NCBI GenBank assembly: GCA_944474755.1
Contig: OX104114.1
Location: forward strand, 45,077,070-45,141,069
From: Limnoperna fortunei
Lineage: Eukaryota; Mollusca; Bivalvia; Mytilida; Modiolidae
Direction of reading: 5' to 3'
DNA: 64,000 nucleotides
Within the stretch, counting starts at the first letter, position 1. Each line of letters starts with the position of its first letter. Position numbers and translations under genes: made by a program. Below, one piece after another: positions 1 through 13,000 of the stretch. The notes beneath the pieces were generated by a model. It had not been told where the DNA came from and made no database searches. It saw nothing but the letters and a program-made list of their open reading frames with translations.

Positions 1-129
1 GCGAAAAGTACTCGTTTATATTACTATCAATATCGAGTAATGTCTTTATTTCCAATTATTAAGAACTATGCGAAAACCATAAACGTAATTCATATAAAAA
101 TTAATTGACCACCTATTTATTCCACATAC

Positions 130-235
130 GGGGACTCAGTGTCAGCGTGGTTAAGGTAGTCATTTACTATTGATCATCTGGATTGTCAACGCTGAGGTTG
201 CGATTTCGAGACCCATTCCCAAAGATTAATACAGA
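130..235 (+). repeat. tRNA-derived SINE, head fragment
   Basis: Degenerate copy of the SINE family seen complete near 38.0 kb. The 'gcgtggttaaggtagt' stretch matches the A-box side, and 'tgaggttgcgatttcgag' sits where the B box lies in the full copy. The 3' body is unrecognisable. Plus orientation. Confidence 0.55.
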
Positions 236-1819
236 TTTCAGTTTTTCCTATCGAATTTCACTACTATCCATCACCACTGAATAAATCTTTGTCAGATAGT
301 GCCGCAACTTTGCACTTAATATTTTGCATTTGATTTGGGGTTTCCCATACCAACACATGGAATTTTGACATATTGGGTACTATTATCTGTAAATCCACCT
401 ACGCCACTGGAAATAATTCGCTGAATCTTTCAAAGAATGTTCGTCACTTAGTTACATTGTGCACCTGATAATGTATAATTTGATCGAACGATAACTGGGA
501 TTGAAAGCGGGTTAATCAATTAGTACTTAAATGGAAATCAATTAGTAAGCATTGTTCGCAGTTGGTTTAGTTCGTTTTACTTGAGACAATATTGACGTGA
601 ATTGTATATGTTGTACTATATATCAGCTTATAGACGCTTTGTTATATGTCATGTAATGTTGATATTGTTCTGCAAAAAAAACCCCAAAAGTTGGTTTCCC
701 ATACCTGTTATAACAGTACTATTTTGCTTCTTTATTTACTTATATATATAGTAATGACACTTTACTGTATCTTGAATCGGTTTAATTCTGTCTACTATTA
801 TTTCATAAGGAAATCATAAATACCGAAGATACATGAATTGTGTATAATAGCAATAATTATAATTTTTTTAGTTAAAATTATAAATGGCATTTCCTGTTGT
901 AGACCCTGGTTTCTCTAATTTCTAAACAATTTTCACGTTTCCCAACCTATGTGAAAAAACAAATACTCAACGGGTGGTCCTTTTTGTTCGCATGCGCTGA
1001 TTGGTTAAGAATAACATAATACCCTCCCCCCCAAACTTTTTTTAACAATACATAAAATATTACGGATGTTCCTAGCAATCTACACTGCGGAAGCATTTCA
1101 ATCTAACCACTCACGGCACATCGTTTACGTTCCGACACTATGTCAAAATTTTGCCCCAAATTAAATGATTTTAATTACAAACGGATAAATCCATTTGCTA
1201 AATAAATGATGTGCTAATAGTGTCTTCCCCGGCAACTTCACAGAATTTAAAATCAACATGACACGCACCAAACAGTAACCTGAAATAATAGTTATATAAA
1301 ATTCAAAATATTCGTAGTGGTAAAATAAAAGACTTTGAATGCCAACACGTTTTGTCAGAAACAAACAGTCAAATAAATGTAAACATGTCAATGAAGAAAG
1401 GAAGGTTTTATAGAAATTTGACATAAAACGGTTTCGCGTTGCATTAAAACTCGTAACACATGACAGTTAAATGGTTATTAAGAGTAAAATAAAAGATACT
1501 TATAATACACAATTTATAACATTAACGATTAAAAATGACTGAACTCGCAGAAAACAACCGTCCATTGAAAAAACGTCCATTCATAACACATCCTATTGCG
1601 GATGACGTCGACCGACGCTGAACAAAAAACGGACAACAAAATTTTTTACAAGATCACTCCAACACAATAGTCAAAACAGTGTGAAATAATAGAATAGAGA
1701 ATAAAGTAGTATTTACATTTACTATACATATTATTTGTTTGAAATGTGTTTATCACCAATTTCAGAAAAATTCAGTTATTTTTTGTGGCGTGTATATTTA
1801 TTCGTGGAAGCGGGAATTT

Positions 1820-1920
1820 GAGTCGTGCACACCCTGCCCTCAATAAGACTAGAACCCGCATTCTCAGTGTTAACTCATAGGATATGACTAACTACATGTA
1901 CCTTAACCACCCGGCCGCTA
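1820..1920 (-). repeat. tRNA-derived SINE, head fragment (minus)
   Basis: Read on the minus strand it begins with a 'gcggccgggtggttaagg' A-box-like segment and continues to 'gcgggttctagtcttattg' (B-box side), then the 'gagggcagggtgtgcacg' linker of the family. The 3' half is missing. Confidence 0.65.
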
Positions 1921-2964
1921 GAAAAATGTTTGTACTAAAAAATAAAAAAGAGTAATATAAATAGAACAGTTTTTTGAAGATAATGCCGAGATCACAAAAC
2001 GGAACTTAATAAAGATTTATACATGTATTAGTAAGTAGGTAAGTAATCTTTATTTAGAGTCGTCATACGATATAGAAAATAATTGCAATTGACCAAACGT
2101 TGATATATTCATTACCTGATTATGCAAAGAATTCTGAATTCTTGCTGCCTACTATCCAAAACTTATCTTACCGTACTTAGTAGTTTTGGCGTATAAGGTC
2201 TGCTATGCCATTCTACCTTAAATTAACTTGAGCTGGCTTTAAAATTCTCAAGATCATGATGAATTTTAGGATAATGGTTATATAGTACTCAAGCAGAATA
2301 GCATTTATCAGTGTGTTTCCAAATACAAATTGAGAATCAAACGATATCATGTTATTAATAGTGACGACATTACTAGGCTTCGAAACCTCGAGTAGCGGTT
2401 TGACCGTAGATAAACGACAGTACAGGTATTTCATTAAAGTAAGGCCCGGTTTATTTCCATCACTTTGAAGAGCATATTTATTTTTATTTATAAATTCCAC
2501 CAACAGCCTGTATTATAGTGCAGTGCTTTGTTCATCATTAATAAATGATTTATTATTAATTCGGAAAACTGTTTAATTGGTTAATATTTGAAAGAAATGA
2601 TGAAATATCCTAAAGGTATATTGTCTTTTATCAGCCATAATCTAGAAGACTAAATAAAATTATCGTGACTTGTCTGTCATTGTTTCTTTTAGAGAATACC
2701 AGCATGATAGCATTTGATGAGATGATTAGTTATATGTTCTACCAAAACAGATCATGCAGAGAAACGCCTTTATTTATTTTACTTGGACAATTTTCTGGAA
2801 TGAAATATAATTATAACAAAGTGAGTTACCGTACGAAATAAGTTTTAATGGACTTGTCAATTTGGATGTATTACATGAGTACGTAAATCCAAAATGCCAT
2901 TTTAATGAATATCCCACCAATACAGGAAGCTTAAAGAAACATAACTTCAATAAATTGATAAATA

Positions 2965-3042
2965 TAACCGTACATTACAGAGACACGTATTACTTGCTTG
3001 ATTTTGTCGTTCATTGTGTTATTACAGTAACATGATGATACA
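2965..3042 (+). repeat. Partial 81-bp tandem duplication of the GPCR start
   Basis: The segment around 2977-3030 is a near copy of 3058-3111 inside the adjacent receptor, offset by 81 bp (27 codons), so it lies in the same reading frame. It encodes TETRITCLILSFIVLLQ, against TETRITCLILSFIMYLIG in the gene. It is bounded by in-frame stops at 2965-2967 and 3028-3030, so it cannot be an N-terminal extension of the receptor as it stands. Confidence 0.8.
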
Positions 3043-4023
3043 ATGGAGTTGTATAGCACAGAAACACGTATAACCTGCTTGATACTGTCATTCATTATGT
3101 ATTTAATAGGAACGGCGGGAAACATTCTAATTATTTGGACAATAGCGCGCCTGAAATATCTCCGGACTACACAAAATATGATGGTGGTACTCCTAGCTAT
3201 AGTTGATTTACTTATTAGTGGATATCTTTTACCATTTACCATGCATGTACTGATATCCAACAGAAAACTAGATCCTGATTCGTGTAGGTTTCAGGCAGTT
3301 ATAACAGCTTTTTTATTCTCGTGCAGTATTCTGTTCATTATGTTTATTGCCGTCAGTAGATATTTCAACATTTGCCATAGTCAAATATACAAAAAAATTT
3401 TCAGATGTAGGATTGTAGTCATAGGAACTGCCTTAATATGTGTAGTTGGAGCTTCATTTTCGTCTCAACTGTGGTACAAGGATGATTTGTGGACTTTCGA
3501 CATGCCAATACACTCGTGCATTTTTGACCGATATGGAAACGAAGCGTTTTCTGTTGTATTTATGGGTTTATGTGTAGGGGTACCTACTGTTGTTACAACT
3601 TTCTGTTATGTACAGATTTATCGCCACGTTCGCAAAGCAAGAACAGAACTGCATAAACATTGGAACAATGGCCTGGCTAGACGGAAGTTGACTCATGAAG
3701 AAATGGCAACCAAAACACAATTTGCTGTTTTCATTGTATATATGTTCATGTACTTTCCGTTCGGAATAACGGCTGTTGGTGGTGAACGATCAAACTTTCC
3801 TGATGCTGTACACACAGTGTCAATATACATATGTTATTTCAATAGCTGTATCAACTGTATCTTGTATGGAATTTTAAATAAAAACATGAGAAAAGCCTAC
3901 TGTGAAGCGCTTCCCTGCTTTAAAGGAAAAACGTTAATCAGAGTGGCACCACTGACCGTTTCAGGACAAATTCCGTTTGGAAATGCAGCACAAGGAGCAA
4001 ATACAGTTGAGACCGTTATTTAA
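3043..4023 (+). CDS. Melatonin-receptor-like class A GPCR, single exon
   Basis: A 326-residue intronless rhodopsin-family receptor in the plasma membrane, predicted to signal through heterotrimeric G proteins. Seen: TM1 with GN at 26-27; TM2 LAIVDLL with Asp55; Cys81 and Cys159 placed for the extracellular disulfide; SRYFNICHS at 105-113 in place of DRY; TM5 Pro181; YFPF at 237-240 in TM6; NSCINCILYGILN at 267-279 in place of the NPxxY region. The (N)RYxxICHS and N-S-C-x-N-x-x-x-Y-G-x-L-N patterns are hallmarks of melatonin-type receptors. Ligand is not proven; invertebrates have expanded orphan relatives of this group. ATG 3043 is the first in-frame start after a stop at 3028. The tail is short with one cysteine pair (C287, C292) that could be palmitoylated. 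No intron or frameshift was seen. An unrelated peptide or orphan amine receptor is the main alternative. Confidence 0.85.
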   Translation: MELYSTETRITCLILSFIMYLIGTAGNILIIWTIARLKYLRTTQNMMVVLLAIVDLLISGYLLPFTMHVLISNRKLDPDSCRFQAVITAFLFSCSILFIMFIAVSRYFNICHSQIYKKIFRCRIVVIGTALICVVGASFSSQLWYKDDLWTFDMPIHSCIFDRYGNEAFSVVFMGLCVGVPTVVTTFCYVQIYRHVRKARTELHKHWNNGLARRKLTHEEMATKTQFAVFIVYMFMYFPFGITAVGGERSNFPDAVHTVSIYICYFNSCINCILYGILNKNMRKAYCEALPCFKGKTLIRVAPLTVSGQIPFGNAAQGANTVETVI

Positions 4024-5280
4024 ATGTGTATGACTTACAATTGTGTTACCATGTTACAGCTACGATGTAACATAAAATTTGTTATAATCAAATGTCATAA
4101 ATATTGTATACTTTTCTTTCACTTTCAAGTTTTCTTTGTCTAATCGAACTCAATTATGTAATATTCTTATATCACAGTTTCATCGATACATACATACTTC
4201 AATATTTAAACACTCTAGATATTTGGTAAGTAAAACATGAAAAACGCATGACATGGGTTTTTTGTTATTGTTTGTAAAGTTTTATTCTGTTTGGGTTATG
4301 GTTAGCAGAAACAAAACACCAGAGCACCTGCTATATTTTCATGGTGATTAGTTTTGTAATTTTTGATCGATTGCATTATTTTCCTAAAAAGTCTTCTTTT
4401 AACATTGTGTTGGCGTCAGGAGTGAAGGGAGGCGGTGGGACAAATTGTAAAGCTGACATTTGAAAGGCAAAGGACCTATTTATCTGATTTGTTTTACACA
4501 AGACGCATGTAAGCAATCACAGAAAATTTTTAAGATTAACTATAAATTCATTTTTAAAAGTGTACTACTTGAATATTAAAAGGATTATTTCAAATACTAA
4601 TATATACATTTTAATTCCTTAGCCATTTTTCTTAAAATCGTACAAAACTATTACTTGCATTTAAACCCCAACCTTTTTGCAGTACTTTTTGTTGTCTTTA
4701 AAGTTCACTATTTTTGTAATGTGATCTGTGTTTTCTTTAATTTTATTTTTATCTGATCTGTGCTTGTGACCGTCCTCTTAATGTTAAGTGCAATTTTTTT
4801 ATGACTTCAAGGTTCTCTAATTGTTTAAGTGCTTATCTAGAATTTCACATCAAACAATTTTCAAAGGAAGGGTAGAATAAAATCATTGGTTTCAAACAGT
4901 GATGGTTCTACCGCAACTTCAGTTTCTAAGTTTAAGAACAATTGTCAACCTGTCCTAAAAAAAATGAAATAAAACATACAAAATTGATTTGGGTTCCACA
5001 CTTTCTGTAAATTTACGCTCATTAATCAGGCATAGTGTTCTTTTATTTTAACAGATTTTTTAAAAAAATCACTCGTTTAAAAATAAAATGCAGTTGAAAC
5101 TATTCTTTCAGTATTCGTTCGTGTTTGGTTATTTGGTTTATGCATAGTTCTATTGTGACAAAATTAAAAAGGGAAAGCAAATTCCTGGAATAAGGTAAAA
5201 ATACACAATCAAAACAAATTGTTACATATAAATTTTTTTTATGGTGTAAAATTTTCAAAACCAATAACATAATTTTTTTC

Positions 5281-6265
5281 CTCTTGTATTAGGGTAATTG
5301 AAAGTAATACTCATCTAGATAGTTTTACTTCCATTTACTGTTCATTTCAGACGTAAACACATATGTAGTTAGAAATGGTTTATTTAGTAAATCCCTTTAG
5401 ATTTTCATTACAACTAAGTAAACAAACTTTACAAAATTAATGATGTACCTTATTTTTAAAGTAAATAATTATAGATAAGACAAAACTTAAATTTTGTTCC
5501 GCGCCATCCGGAATGTCACGCCACATGAAAGTCTTTTAAAGGTTTTAACTTTATTAAATATTTTTACAGACGTTTATATATGCATTATGATTGAAAAAGT
5601 GCAGTTAACATTTTCCTAATAAAAACATCCCTTCCTTTATTTATGGTTATTGGTTTAAAATAAACTTAGTGTCACCAGCTACTATATTGTGACAAAATAT
5701 AGAAGAAAAGCTACAATTTAAAAGTATTAGTACAAAATAACGTGATATAACAGCTCTGTAATATATATAATTTGTAATGTTAAACTTCTAAAACTAACAT
5801 CTCCTTTTCCCATAGCAGCGGTAATTAAAAGTCAGTAATACTCATCAAGAAAGGTTTTCTTTAATTTACTCTCCATTTGATGGAGAAATTAAAGCTCTAT
5901 AGGGAAATGGTATTATTTAGCAAATAGCTTTTCATCTATGGTAGAACTGAAATTAACCCATAAACTAAGTACACAAATATTACAAAATCAATGTTGTTCT
6001 GAATTAGTAGGCGTAGGTGATTTCAGGTATGACACTTGAAGTTTGCTTCAAAACCAATTACAATATTTTAATTGTAGTAGCGGCAATTGAAAGTAAGTAG
6101 TGGTCATCAACAGAGTTTTTCATCTATGTATTGTCGATTACAAATTAAATTACAGATCTACAGGGAAAGATTGTTATTAGGATGTAGCGTTAGATCTTTC
6201 ATGTCATTGAAATCGATCAGTACACTAAGTATACAAACATTAAAACATCAATGTTATTCTGAATT
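5281..6265 (+). repeat. Three degenerate large tandem copies
   Basis: Blocks starting near 5290, 5818 and 6078 share an order of motifs: 'gtaattgaaagtaatactcatc', then an A/T-rich segment ending in 'atttactg' or similar, then 'ctaagtaaacaaactttacaaaat' and 'atgttgttctgaa' variants. Spacing is about 530 and 260 bp, so the array is irregular. Divergence is high, and the origin (old satellite or repeated insertion) is unknown. Confidence 0.5.
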
Positions 6266-6716
6266 TACATGCCACTCCAGGGGTTGTTTATTTGGGTTAT
6301 CATTTTTGAAATGGAATTAAAGCATTTCATGATTAAGATGCTGTAGGGAACTAGCATTGCAACAGTTAAAACCAAACACTATTTATAAAGTGAATGCGAA
6401 TACACAAATGGACATTTACTTCTAATCTTCATTTTTACAGCCGTTTATGGTATAAATAACAAGAACATGAAATGAAATGTGTTATTATTTGCTTTAAAGT
6501 ACTTTCGTTATGCTAGAAAGTATATCTAATATCGTTATGCATCTACGTATGTCCCAATTGCGTTCCATATTCAATCGAAATTAATGTGCTTATTAGAGCA
6601 TTAAAGAACGCTATGTAAGAAAACTGCAAATGCATTGAAAACAATTCAAACACATAAATTAAACCAATAAACATAATGTAGGCGTATTAAACGAGTAATA
6701 AGAATAACTTAAACCA

Positions 6717-6930
6717 TATTCTCTTTAAAATAACAAATTCTTGCACAAAGGTGGATTAATACAAATCATGCACAACTGTATCTATATTGGGATTAATAAA
6801 CATCTTGTACAGCCGTATAAATGGCGAATCAGTACCAATCTTGAACAAGCGTAGCCATAAGGGTATGAATACAATTTTAAACAACCTTATCTTCAGGGCG
6901 ATCAATCCAATCCTTCATACACGTATGGGG
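6717..6930 (+). repeat. Minisatellite with ~36-bp period
   Basis: Units start near 6754, 6791, 6827, 6863 and 6899, each of the form gattaat-a-caat-c-tt-a-caa-cgta-cc followed by ggg. The period is 36-37 bp and units are about 60-70% alike. The period divisible by three explains the 71-codon open frame over it at 6787-7002, which is otherwise unsupported. Confidence 0.7.
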
Positions 6931-9687
6931 GAAGGTCAACAACACATGAATAACTTTACATTTAACGAAAACAGAATGAAAATACATAGAATTCAGAAGT
7001 AAACGATGCCATAAAAATTATTACGCGCGTCCGATCTAATAAATAATCATTCCTGCCGCTTAAGATAAAATAGTTTAAAACCAAAAAAACTTTCACATAA
7101 AATTCCGAAAAGTTATGTTAAATCCGTCAAAAGGCATTTTATCGTGTAGCTGTTACTAAAATACTTCAGGGAGTTAAAATTAGACAATATCTTGCTGGAC
7201 ATGATTCTATTTTGTTTCTATTTAGTGTCTTTTTAATTGAACAAATCAGTCCAAAAGTTTCTAGACTAGTTATAGTTAACCTCAGTAATATTATACTAAA
7301 GATATAACAGAAAGGAACAAATTGTTCTTGTTTTTGGAAATGTAAAATACATGTGTTCTAGTGCATTTATATTTGCAGATATTAGCCAACGTGTATAATT
7401 GTTTACTTTGATCTTGAATTGAAATTATAGCGTTTTCTTTAAAACAGAAGACACGACCATTCATAAGACAATCCTTTAATACTCACTAATGAAGAGATTC
7501 AGAACATCTAACAATTTTTGTTAAATTAGGCAATACATACTGCCAATCCTATTATAAGACAACAAGATAATTAACTGACTATATTTAAGTGTATTTTGTT
7601 GTTTTTCAATCGCAGTCATGCATATAAGCTAATATGAAGTCTTCTGATTCGCGACTCCTTATTTGTGTATGCTACAATTTTATATGTGAACGATTTTTAT
7701 GTTTAAGTGCGCTTGTTGATAAAGCCAGTGTTATTCTTTATTGATCGCCGATGTAAGCCTAAGCAACTTAAATAATTAACAGATTCATTTAGGTAATAAT
7801 CTTTTAATCCATTTTGTTTGCTTGATAATTGTTTTAAGTCCAGCTTGCAGTATTTTATTAGGACGAGAACAACTTAACAACCAATTAACGCAGATACTTA
7901 TGGACCAATGGACAAATGACACACATTTTGACTGCTACCACTTGCTACCCAGAAAGTGTGAATTGCTTGGTACTGACAGTTAATTTTGTTTTTGAAACGT
8001 TCTTTAATACATTAAGGGAGTTTAGCACTTTACTAGAGAATATCTACTATCAACAATGTGGTCTATATCTGGTTACCCTTCCGGGCACCTAACGTTATTA
8101 AGTTACATATAAACTAAAAATTAGTTGAAATGTGACACAAATATAAAAAATATATATTAAAACAGAAAAATCCCTTACACTGCAAAGTAATCAATGTCCT
8201 TTTTTTAAAAAGTATCTGTGTTTTTATATGAATAAAAATATGTCATTACAGTTCTTGCTTGCCAAGTTGAAAAGTTTTGGCCAGAAGTAAAAATACATTT
8301 TTTCTTAAATCCGTTGACATTTAAAACTGGCTATTATTGCATCATTCAATAATTTAAATTATTTGTTATTCGTGTTTTCGTTTATATATTTTAATTTTAT
8401 ATATAAAGTTTACGATATACTTTTGCAGAAATTTAATAATATTGAAAAATTATTAGCAAAACTACAAATTTTAATCAATGACAAGATATTGAAAAGAATC
8501 AAATCTTTGTTTATAAAGAAACTTAGGTAAAGGCTTAAATGACGAACTTTATTCGCTTATTACATTCATTGGATGATTGAGATTGAGACGGCTATTGCAG
8601 ATTGGTACTGAACAATTGTTTGTTTTTAAAAGTTAAACTGTAATATTGGATTCCGCTTAACCGCTTGTAGTCTATGTTTGGAATCAAGCAGAAAAAGAAC
8701 CATATTTCATGCAGTTTTATTATTGTTATTGTTACCAGTTTTAGTACTGTTGCGATTTTGCATGACAAGAAAGTATTTTTAGACTAATCAATTAAAATTA
8801 TATTGATGTACTAAAAGTATTGTCAACAGTATTGTTATCAACAACCTATTTTCATGTCATGAAACATGTAATTAAGTTCCGTTTACAAAAAAATTAACGG
8901 ACATGATTACTTAAACCGAAGATGGATTTTCCATTGCAATTATTTGACTTGCAGGCATCAATTACACTTAGGAAATAAGGTACCTAACTGTAGCATACAT
9001 AAATTTTAGTACCTTGTTTAATTTTAATTCGTAACCTTGTTACATCTCAATGTGTGTCTTTGTGTTGTCTTATTTATCTAGTTGCGTAGTTTTCTATCTG
9101 TCATGTTTTAAACTGTCAATTTGTTTTCTTCATTCGTTTGTATAATTCTATACTTTTCTCACAAAATATCTATTCCTATTTAACTATTTAAATACACTTT
9201 CTGTATCAATGCAACCCTATATCTCAGGCTATAAACTGGGCTATGTGTATGTATATACATATGACCTATTTTTACCTTCAGTGTTAAACCCTCTAGCATA
9301 TTCGTTCCATTTGGATATTAAATCTAATGTAAAATGCTTCCACACTTTACAATTAACTGATTTAGTTTGGTGATCGACCGCCTACAAGCCAGGCAAAGAC
9401 TAGAAACATTTTCCTGCGGCATTCAAAACTTCCTTGTTTTTTCTTATCAAGTTATCCCATTTGATAATGACTACAATATTGTTCAAGCCATACATAGCTG
9501 AAATGTATCTCATGGACCAATCCTAAAATCAATTCATTCATTTCTATCTACCTTTTATATCTAATATGCCTTTGTTAATTTTCACTGTCATATTCAGCCT
9601 TTGAAACAACTATGATATTTGCATATTAATAAAGGGCACCATGTAAAGTCTCAAAAGTCTAAAAAAGTTTGTCGACGCCACTTTTGA

Positions 9688-9803
9688 GAACCAGGCGATT
9701 TTCCGTGTACTCCGGCTTTCTCTCCAAACAAAACTGGACGTCATAATAGAGCTGAAAAATTGTTGAAAGTGGCTTTGAACAACAATCAAATAAACAAAAA
9801 AGC
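9688..9803 (+). repeat. SINE 3' half
   Basis: Matches the 3' body of the full SINE at 37959-38224: 'ttccgtgtactccggctt', 'aactggacgtcataata', 'agctgaaaaattgttgaaa' and an 'aataaacaaa' tail. The tRNA-like head is absent. Confidence 0.8.
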
Positions 9804-10053
9804 AAGCGATACCAGCCGACAGGTACCTTTTAGGCAATTTTAAAACACCGAGTTTTTTGTATTAGTGTGATTTGTTACACACCTCGTTGGTACTTTTTCG
9901 TTTTCTTGGCAGATTACTTAGGTTCTTTTCAATTGATCTTTGTTTAAAATGTTGGGTCTTTTCAAATGTCAATGTTGAAACATTAACAAAAATGTTATTG
10001 TTGGTGCATTCAATCATGACAAAGTAGCTCAATTTTACTGAAAATGGTTCGTT

Positions 10054-13000
10054 TTACCCCTTCCAGGGACCCCAATATCCATCGCGAAGTTGTGGGTCAG
10101 CAGTGGGATCACTTCGCGGATAGCGTACTGGTAGTGATGTTTTATCAATTTCAAAAAGCATGTCTAACATCATGCGGACTACGTCAGGACGGACTTGTGA
10201 TATATCATTTGTTTCTAAAGGATCATCCTTTATATTGAACAACCAGACATTCTTGTCAGAAGGTTCATCTGGAGTTTTACGTGCAGTTCCAATTTCTGGA
10301 TGCGGATTGTATGTTCTAGTTCCTTAAAAAGACAGAGACAATTTGGGCAGTTAATCTTTATAATCTTTATTAAGTTGCGAGTACTTTGGGTTTTTTTCAA
10401 TTTGTACTGGAATTAACACTCATGTGCACATGTGCTTGTTTCAGTTTATTTTTCATCATATAATTAATTAACCTCTTTCAGGTTAAATCTAATATTCGAT
10501 ATTGTCCTTCGGTTTTCATTGAAGTAAACCAAAGTAGTTGTCTAAAGTTCCATTTTTGAATAATATCGGATGCTTATCATTTTGTTTCTGGATAATTATA
10601 AGGTACACTAAAGTCTGAAGCTCTGTGTAGCCATTCCAAACGCCTACTAAAATTAATCTACATTTTCTTGTGACAATCAACATATGCTGATAATTATCTA
10701 TCATAATTCTCCAAAATAATTAATTGTTTGTGTTTTGTTCTCTTTTTACTTTTAGTTGAAATATCCAGTCAATTCATCAAGTAGTTGGTTTGTGTATGAG
10801 AAATGGCTATCTTTATTCGTCTTTTTTTGTCTTAATATCGTCTTTTCGTATAATTGAAACGTGAACTTGAATTGCAACAATAACCGTGCATTTTCATTAC
10901 TTGTTCAATTAAATACTTTTAAACAATAGTTCACCAACCTGGATTTCCTGTAAGTAGTTTATAGTCTTTATATCTTATTGCCGCGGTTCTTCTAGAATCG
11001 AATGTATTTCTAAACATTCTCTGTCCGACTGGTCTTACAACTGGATCTATATTGTGCAAAATGACTTGTCGGGGAGAGTTCTGCTCACCACTAAAAAATA
11101 AAGAGTTAAAGTGCCGATTATGAATATGTTATGCAGTTGGTTAGCCTAATGCCAGCTGGTTTTATGATGATCGCTATAAAAAAAATAGAAGAATGACTTA
11201 ACGTGGTCGTTAGGAGAATGCTATTTTGTAAGCTGTTTTATTCCTGCAGTTGGCCGCAATCCTAACTTAATACTATAAACATATATATTCTAAAACAGAT
11301 ACACGTACGATCTATGAAGATTCCAAGCAATAGCAATCACGGTTGATGTACTATTGAACTATTCTTACCCAGAGCAGATCTACGATAGAACAGTTAAAAC
11401 TGGTCCACACATTTTTATTAATTATTTAGCACTTACTCGGGAGCATAGTTACCCTAATGTAGCTCTACCTTAGAACTGCATCAGAACCATTTCTGACCAA
11501 TGCAGATCAACCAAAACAGAGTCATAACCGTTTGCAACAATGTATGACAGCTTTTCCTGACAGTTTCTTCTGATGTTCACGTCGCCGCGCTAATGTAATT
11601 TATTGTGATATTTAACAATTAAATGTCAAAAAAGAATAGGGGTGTATTCAGGAAACGATACGTCAAGGACAGACAAAACATTGGCTCAACAAAGGAGGGG
11701 GAAACCAAAAACAAAACAAACAGGACCACAACAAAACCTAAAGCGTTAAGTAACACAAACCCCACTGAAACCCGAGGTTGTGTTCAGGTGCTCTGCAATG
11801 GTAGACAAATTGTGCTATTCGGTAACATTCATGATGACAACCGTAAATGTATAATCTTACTGCTGCGGATCTTTGTTTAAGTTGATTTTCTCCAAGCAGA
11901 TACTCCATAAAGAAATTATGGATAGGAAATACATAAGTTTGAGTACCTGACCGATTGGGATTGGGATAAGTATACTATATGTCCAATAAAATAAAAACCA
12001 AAACGGGTCCAAGCGTCATATACACTGAAATTCTCCGCATTAGTTCTTCTGATTTGAAAGTTATTTAAACGTACAATTGTATCACATTAAAGTCTGTAAC
12101 AAAAAGATATCGTCACTTAAATATCAATGGCAGCTGTGCCCGCCATTAGACCGTAACATCACGGAACCATACGGAATAGTCTAAAGTCTCTAACAATTAC
12201 GGTCTACCAGAATTCTCTCATATACACGTGGAAGAGCCTTTTGTTGGTCTAACAGTGCTTGCGACGCTTGTACCCTTCTGTGCCGCGACAATTCAAATTT
12301 TAACTTAAATGTTCTGAAAAGGTGCAATTTTATGACGCACACAATTTTCGGTACCTAACACTCATGCCAAAGTACGGGAAAATAAGTGACTAAATAAAAA
12401 AATTCTGAATGTCCAAATGAACTGGTCTTGCTTTTCTTGTTACAATTTGCAACACGATTTATGGGGAAATCTTGGTTTTTTACTTTCTAATAATTAAAGT
12501 ATATTGGTTGCCTAAAAGACTGGCGTAGTTTGATTTGATCCACAACTAAAAATAGAAGTGTATTGAAACTTTCGTCATCCGTTAAAGATCTGCGAATCAA
12601 AAAGGTATTTACTGATATCGGAAACTAACAAGACCCAACAACCTGCGGTACGTCTAAGTTAAGTTGTATTCATATTTAAAAAACTTGTAAAAAACATGAT
12701 TTCTACACATGGAAAGCATGTAATGCTCACATTACTTATTACAAAAACTTCAGTTTAATCGACATGAACGTTACACAAAATTTGTGATACATAATTTCTG
12801 GGAAGTTTTTCTGGTCGGGATATTTGAAACGGCAGTGGCCGTTGAATATAGGATCTGCGCCAAAATCTTAAAATTTGACATTTCTACAGTATCACAATTA
12901 AATTTGCCACTCAGATTTTCAGAGCAAGTTTCATTTTAATTTCTGTCAATCAGATATTTTTTTTAGAAAATTCTCAATTTTGACAATATAACTTGAAAAA

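Larger units (their letters stand above)
1..2930. other. Gene-free AT-rich stretch upstream of the first GPCR
   Basis: No reading frame here shows domain-like composition. The open frames at 1161-1424 and 2213-2503 (both minus) have no recognisable motif and look like chance openings. The only structures seen are two SINE fragments (130-235 plus, 1820-1920 minus). Confidence 0.6.
4024..10053. other. Gene-free interval between GPCR and arylsulfatase 3' end
   Basis: About 6 kb of AT-rich DNA with no supported gene. It contains degenerate tandem copies (5281-6265), a ~36-bp minisatellite (6717-6930) and a SINE 3' fragment (9688-9803). The 77- and 71-residue plus-strand frames at 6087 and 6787 lie within these repeats and are not supported as genes. 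A 'gacgagaacaact' stretch at 7862 resembles similar motifs near 44.55 and 49.24 kb and may be another worn repeat. Confidence 0.6.

Noticed and set aside
2931..3260. 109-codon minus frame over the GPCR start
   Set aside because: It is the antisense shadow of the receptor and its upstream duplication; the peptide repeats itself because the DNA is duplicated.
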